Assembly (NCBI RefSeq): GCF_001865015.1
Contig: NZ_MJGV01000019.1
Location: 62,001-126,000, forward strand
Direction: 5' to 3'
Source: Curtobacterium sp. MMLR14_010
GTDB taxonomy: Bacteria; Actinomycetota; Actinomycetes; Actinomycetales; Microbacteriaceae
DNA length: 64,000 bases
Position 1 is the stretch's first letter. Every line of letters starts with the position of its first letter. This document shows positions 63,011 to 64,000 of the stretch, piece after piece. Below the pieces are notes generated by a model. That model did not search any database, was not told where the DNA came from, and saw only the letters and a list, made by a program, of their open reading frames with translations. Both the position numbers and the translations under genes were made by a program.

Positions 63011-63453
63011 GCTGGGACCCCCATGATCTCCCGGACCTCGTCCGGCGTGGTCGCCGCCGCCAGACGAGCAGTCACGGTGGCGTCGTTGAACAGGTTCGCG
63101 ATCGCACCGATCGACTCGAGGTGCGTCCCCACGCCCGCCACGGCGAGCCCGAGGACGACGTCGACCGGGTCGTTGTGCGGGTGGCCGAACGCCACGGGCT
63201 GCGCGAGCGTCACCACGGACAACCCGTCCCGGAGGACCGAGTCCCCCGGGCGCGCGTGGGCGAAGGCCAGGCCCGGCGAGATGACGATGTACGGGCCGTG
63301 CTCCTCGACCATGGCGACCATGGCCTCGGTGTAGGCGTCCGTCGTGGCGCCGGACCGCACGAGGGCGCCGCCGGCCAGCCGGAGCGCGTCACGCCACGAG
63401 GGCGCGGACGCCCCGAGCACGACGGCGTCGTCGGACAGCGGCGGCAGGCCCAT
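63007..63453 (-). CDS. PTS EIIA subunit (fructose/mannitol/ascorbate type)
   Basis: About 148 residues from ATG 63453, with GGAGG about ten bases upstream. SPGLAFAHARPGDSVLRDGL includes the phospho-accepting His of the EIIA-2 family; LSVVTLAQPVAFGHPHNDPV follows. It pairs with the EIIB. It lies 5 bp after the adenosine deaminase stop. Confidence 0.9.
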   Translation of the reverse strand: MGLPPLSDDAVVLGASAPSWRDALRLAGGALVRSGATTDAYTEAMVAMVEEHGPYIVISPGLAFAHARPGDSVLRDGLSVVTLAQPVAFGHPHNDPVDVVLGLAVAGVGTHLESIGAIANLFNDATVTARLAAATTPDEVREIMGVPA

Positions 63454-63458
63454 CGCGA

Positions 63459-64000
63459 TCAGGCCTCCGCGTACCCGGCGGTGATGAGGGCGATGATCTC
63501 CTCGCGGTCCTCCAGCGGCAGGAACGAGCCGAGCGCCGCGTTGATCTGGAACGCGGCGAGGTCGTCCAGGTCGTAGCCGAAGGTGCCGGCCAGGAGCGCG
63601 AGCTCCTTCGTCAGCGTCGTGTTGCTCATCAGCCGGTTGTCGGTGTTCACCGTGACGCGGAACCCGAGCTGGTACAGCACGTCGAAGGGGTGGTCGGCGA
63701 GGTCGTCGCCCCACGCCGCGATCGCCCCGGTCTGGAGGTTCGAGGACGGCGAGAGCTCGAGCGGGATCTCCCGGTCGCGCACCCACGACGCGATCTCACC
63801 GAGGGAGGCGAGCGTGGAGCCGTCGCCGCCGTCGGAGAGCTGGACGTCCTCGAACAGCCGGACGCCGTGGCCGAGGCGGAGCGCCCGACCGTCGACGAGC
63901 GCCGAACGGATCGACGCGAGCCCGTCTGCCTCGCCCGCGTGCACCGTCACAGGGAACAGCTCGGATGCGAGGTAGTCGAAGGCCGCGCGGTGCTTCGAGG
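63459..64000 (-). CDS. add: adenosine deaminase, C-terminal part (cut by window edge)
   Basis: The frame continues past the edge; the first visible residues are SKHRAAFDYLASELF. Family motifs are VTVHAGEADG, RLGHGVRLFED, ELSPSSNLQTG and VTVNTDNRLMSNT with the catalytic Asp pair region. It deaminates adenosine to inosine (or adenine-type substrates), feeding the phosphorylase downstream. Confidence 0.94.
   Translation of the reverse strand, partial: SKHRAAFDYLASELFPVTVHAGEADGLASIRSALVDGRALRLGHGVRLFEDVQLSDGGDGSTLASLGEIASWVRDREIPLELSPSSNLQTGAIAAWGDDLADHPFDVLYQLGFRVTVNTDNRLMSNTTLTKELALLAGTFGYDLDDLAAFQINAALGSFLPLEDREEIIALITAGYAEA

Overview
The window is very G+C-rich, gene-dense actinobacterial DNA with many GTG starts and 4- to 8-bp stop/start overlaps. 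It holds polyprenol-phosphate-mannose and GT-C enzymes, a two-gene purE/purK pair, an acyl-CoA carboxylase set with an epsilon subunit, and a BCCP-fused carboxylase alpha chain. This fits the Microbacteriaceae (Micrococcales). A Curtobacterium-like genus is my guess from overall gene content, not a proof. No tRNA, rRNA, CRISPR array, transposase or phage gene was seen.

Region 1 (1-46,560) is a large cell-surface glycan locus, interrupted near 35-40 kb. From left to right it has: a membrane O-acyltransferase; two O-antigen-ligase/polymerase-like proteins; two paralogous polytopic proteins sharing a Trp-Ala-Glu-Asp loop; a GT87-type mannosyltransferase; polyprenol-phosphate-mannose synthase; and a secreted repeat protein. 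These are followed by cytoplasmic glycosyltransferases (one GT2-GT4 fusion), a Wzm/Wzt ABC exporter with a C-terminal cargo domain on Wzt, and the complete dTDP-L-rhamnose pathway, split into rmlC-rmlA (minus) and rmlB-rmlD (plus). Further GTs, GT-C-like membrane proteins, a GtrA-like flippase, an LPG-synthase-type membrane protein, a polysaccharide pyruvyl transferase and UDP-glucose dehydrogenase complete it. The likely product is a rhamnose-containing polymer built on a lipid carrier inside the cell, exported by Wzm/Wzt, and decorated outside by polyprenol-phosphate-dependent enzymes.

Region 2 (35-40.6 kb) mixes a lipoprotein, a secreted GH25 lysozyme and a secreted GH6 cellulase with purE and purK. 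The GH6 gene lies between purK and purE. The cellulase carries two copies of a ~100-residue module that occurs four times in the secreted protein at 10.6-12.6 kb.

Region 3 (46.5-64 kb) is mostly housekeeping. It holds ugd, a PH-domain membrane protein, birA, the acyl-CoA carboxylase beta and epsilon subunits, a response regulator/histidine kinase/degenerate-kinase triplet, a TrmA/RumA-type RNA methyltransferase, maf, the biotin carboxylase-BCCP alpha chain, and a DUF559-like nuclease-fold protein between two terminators. It ends with a compact purine-salvage operon (adenosine deaminase, PTS EIIA, PTS EIIB, purine nucleoside phosphorylase, phosphohexomutase), cut by the right edge.

The most unusual signals are: (i) a dispersed palindromic repeat with core GGAGGCTCG / CGAGCCTCC, found between genes and apparently also in-frame inside maf and birA; (ii) the paired WAED membrane proteins, one apparently co-transcribed with polyprenol-phosphate-mannose synthase; (iii) the shared ~100-residue surface module; (iv) a candidate small RNA near 51.4-51.6 kb; (v) an MtrA-like direct repeat upstream of the secreted repeat protein.
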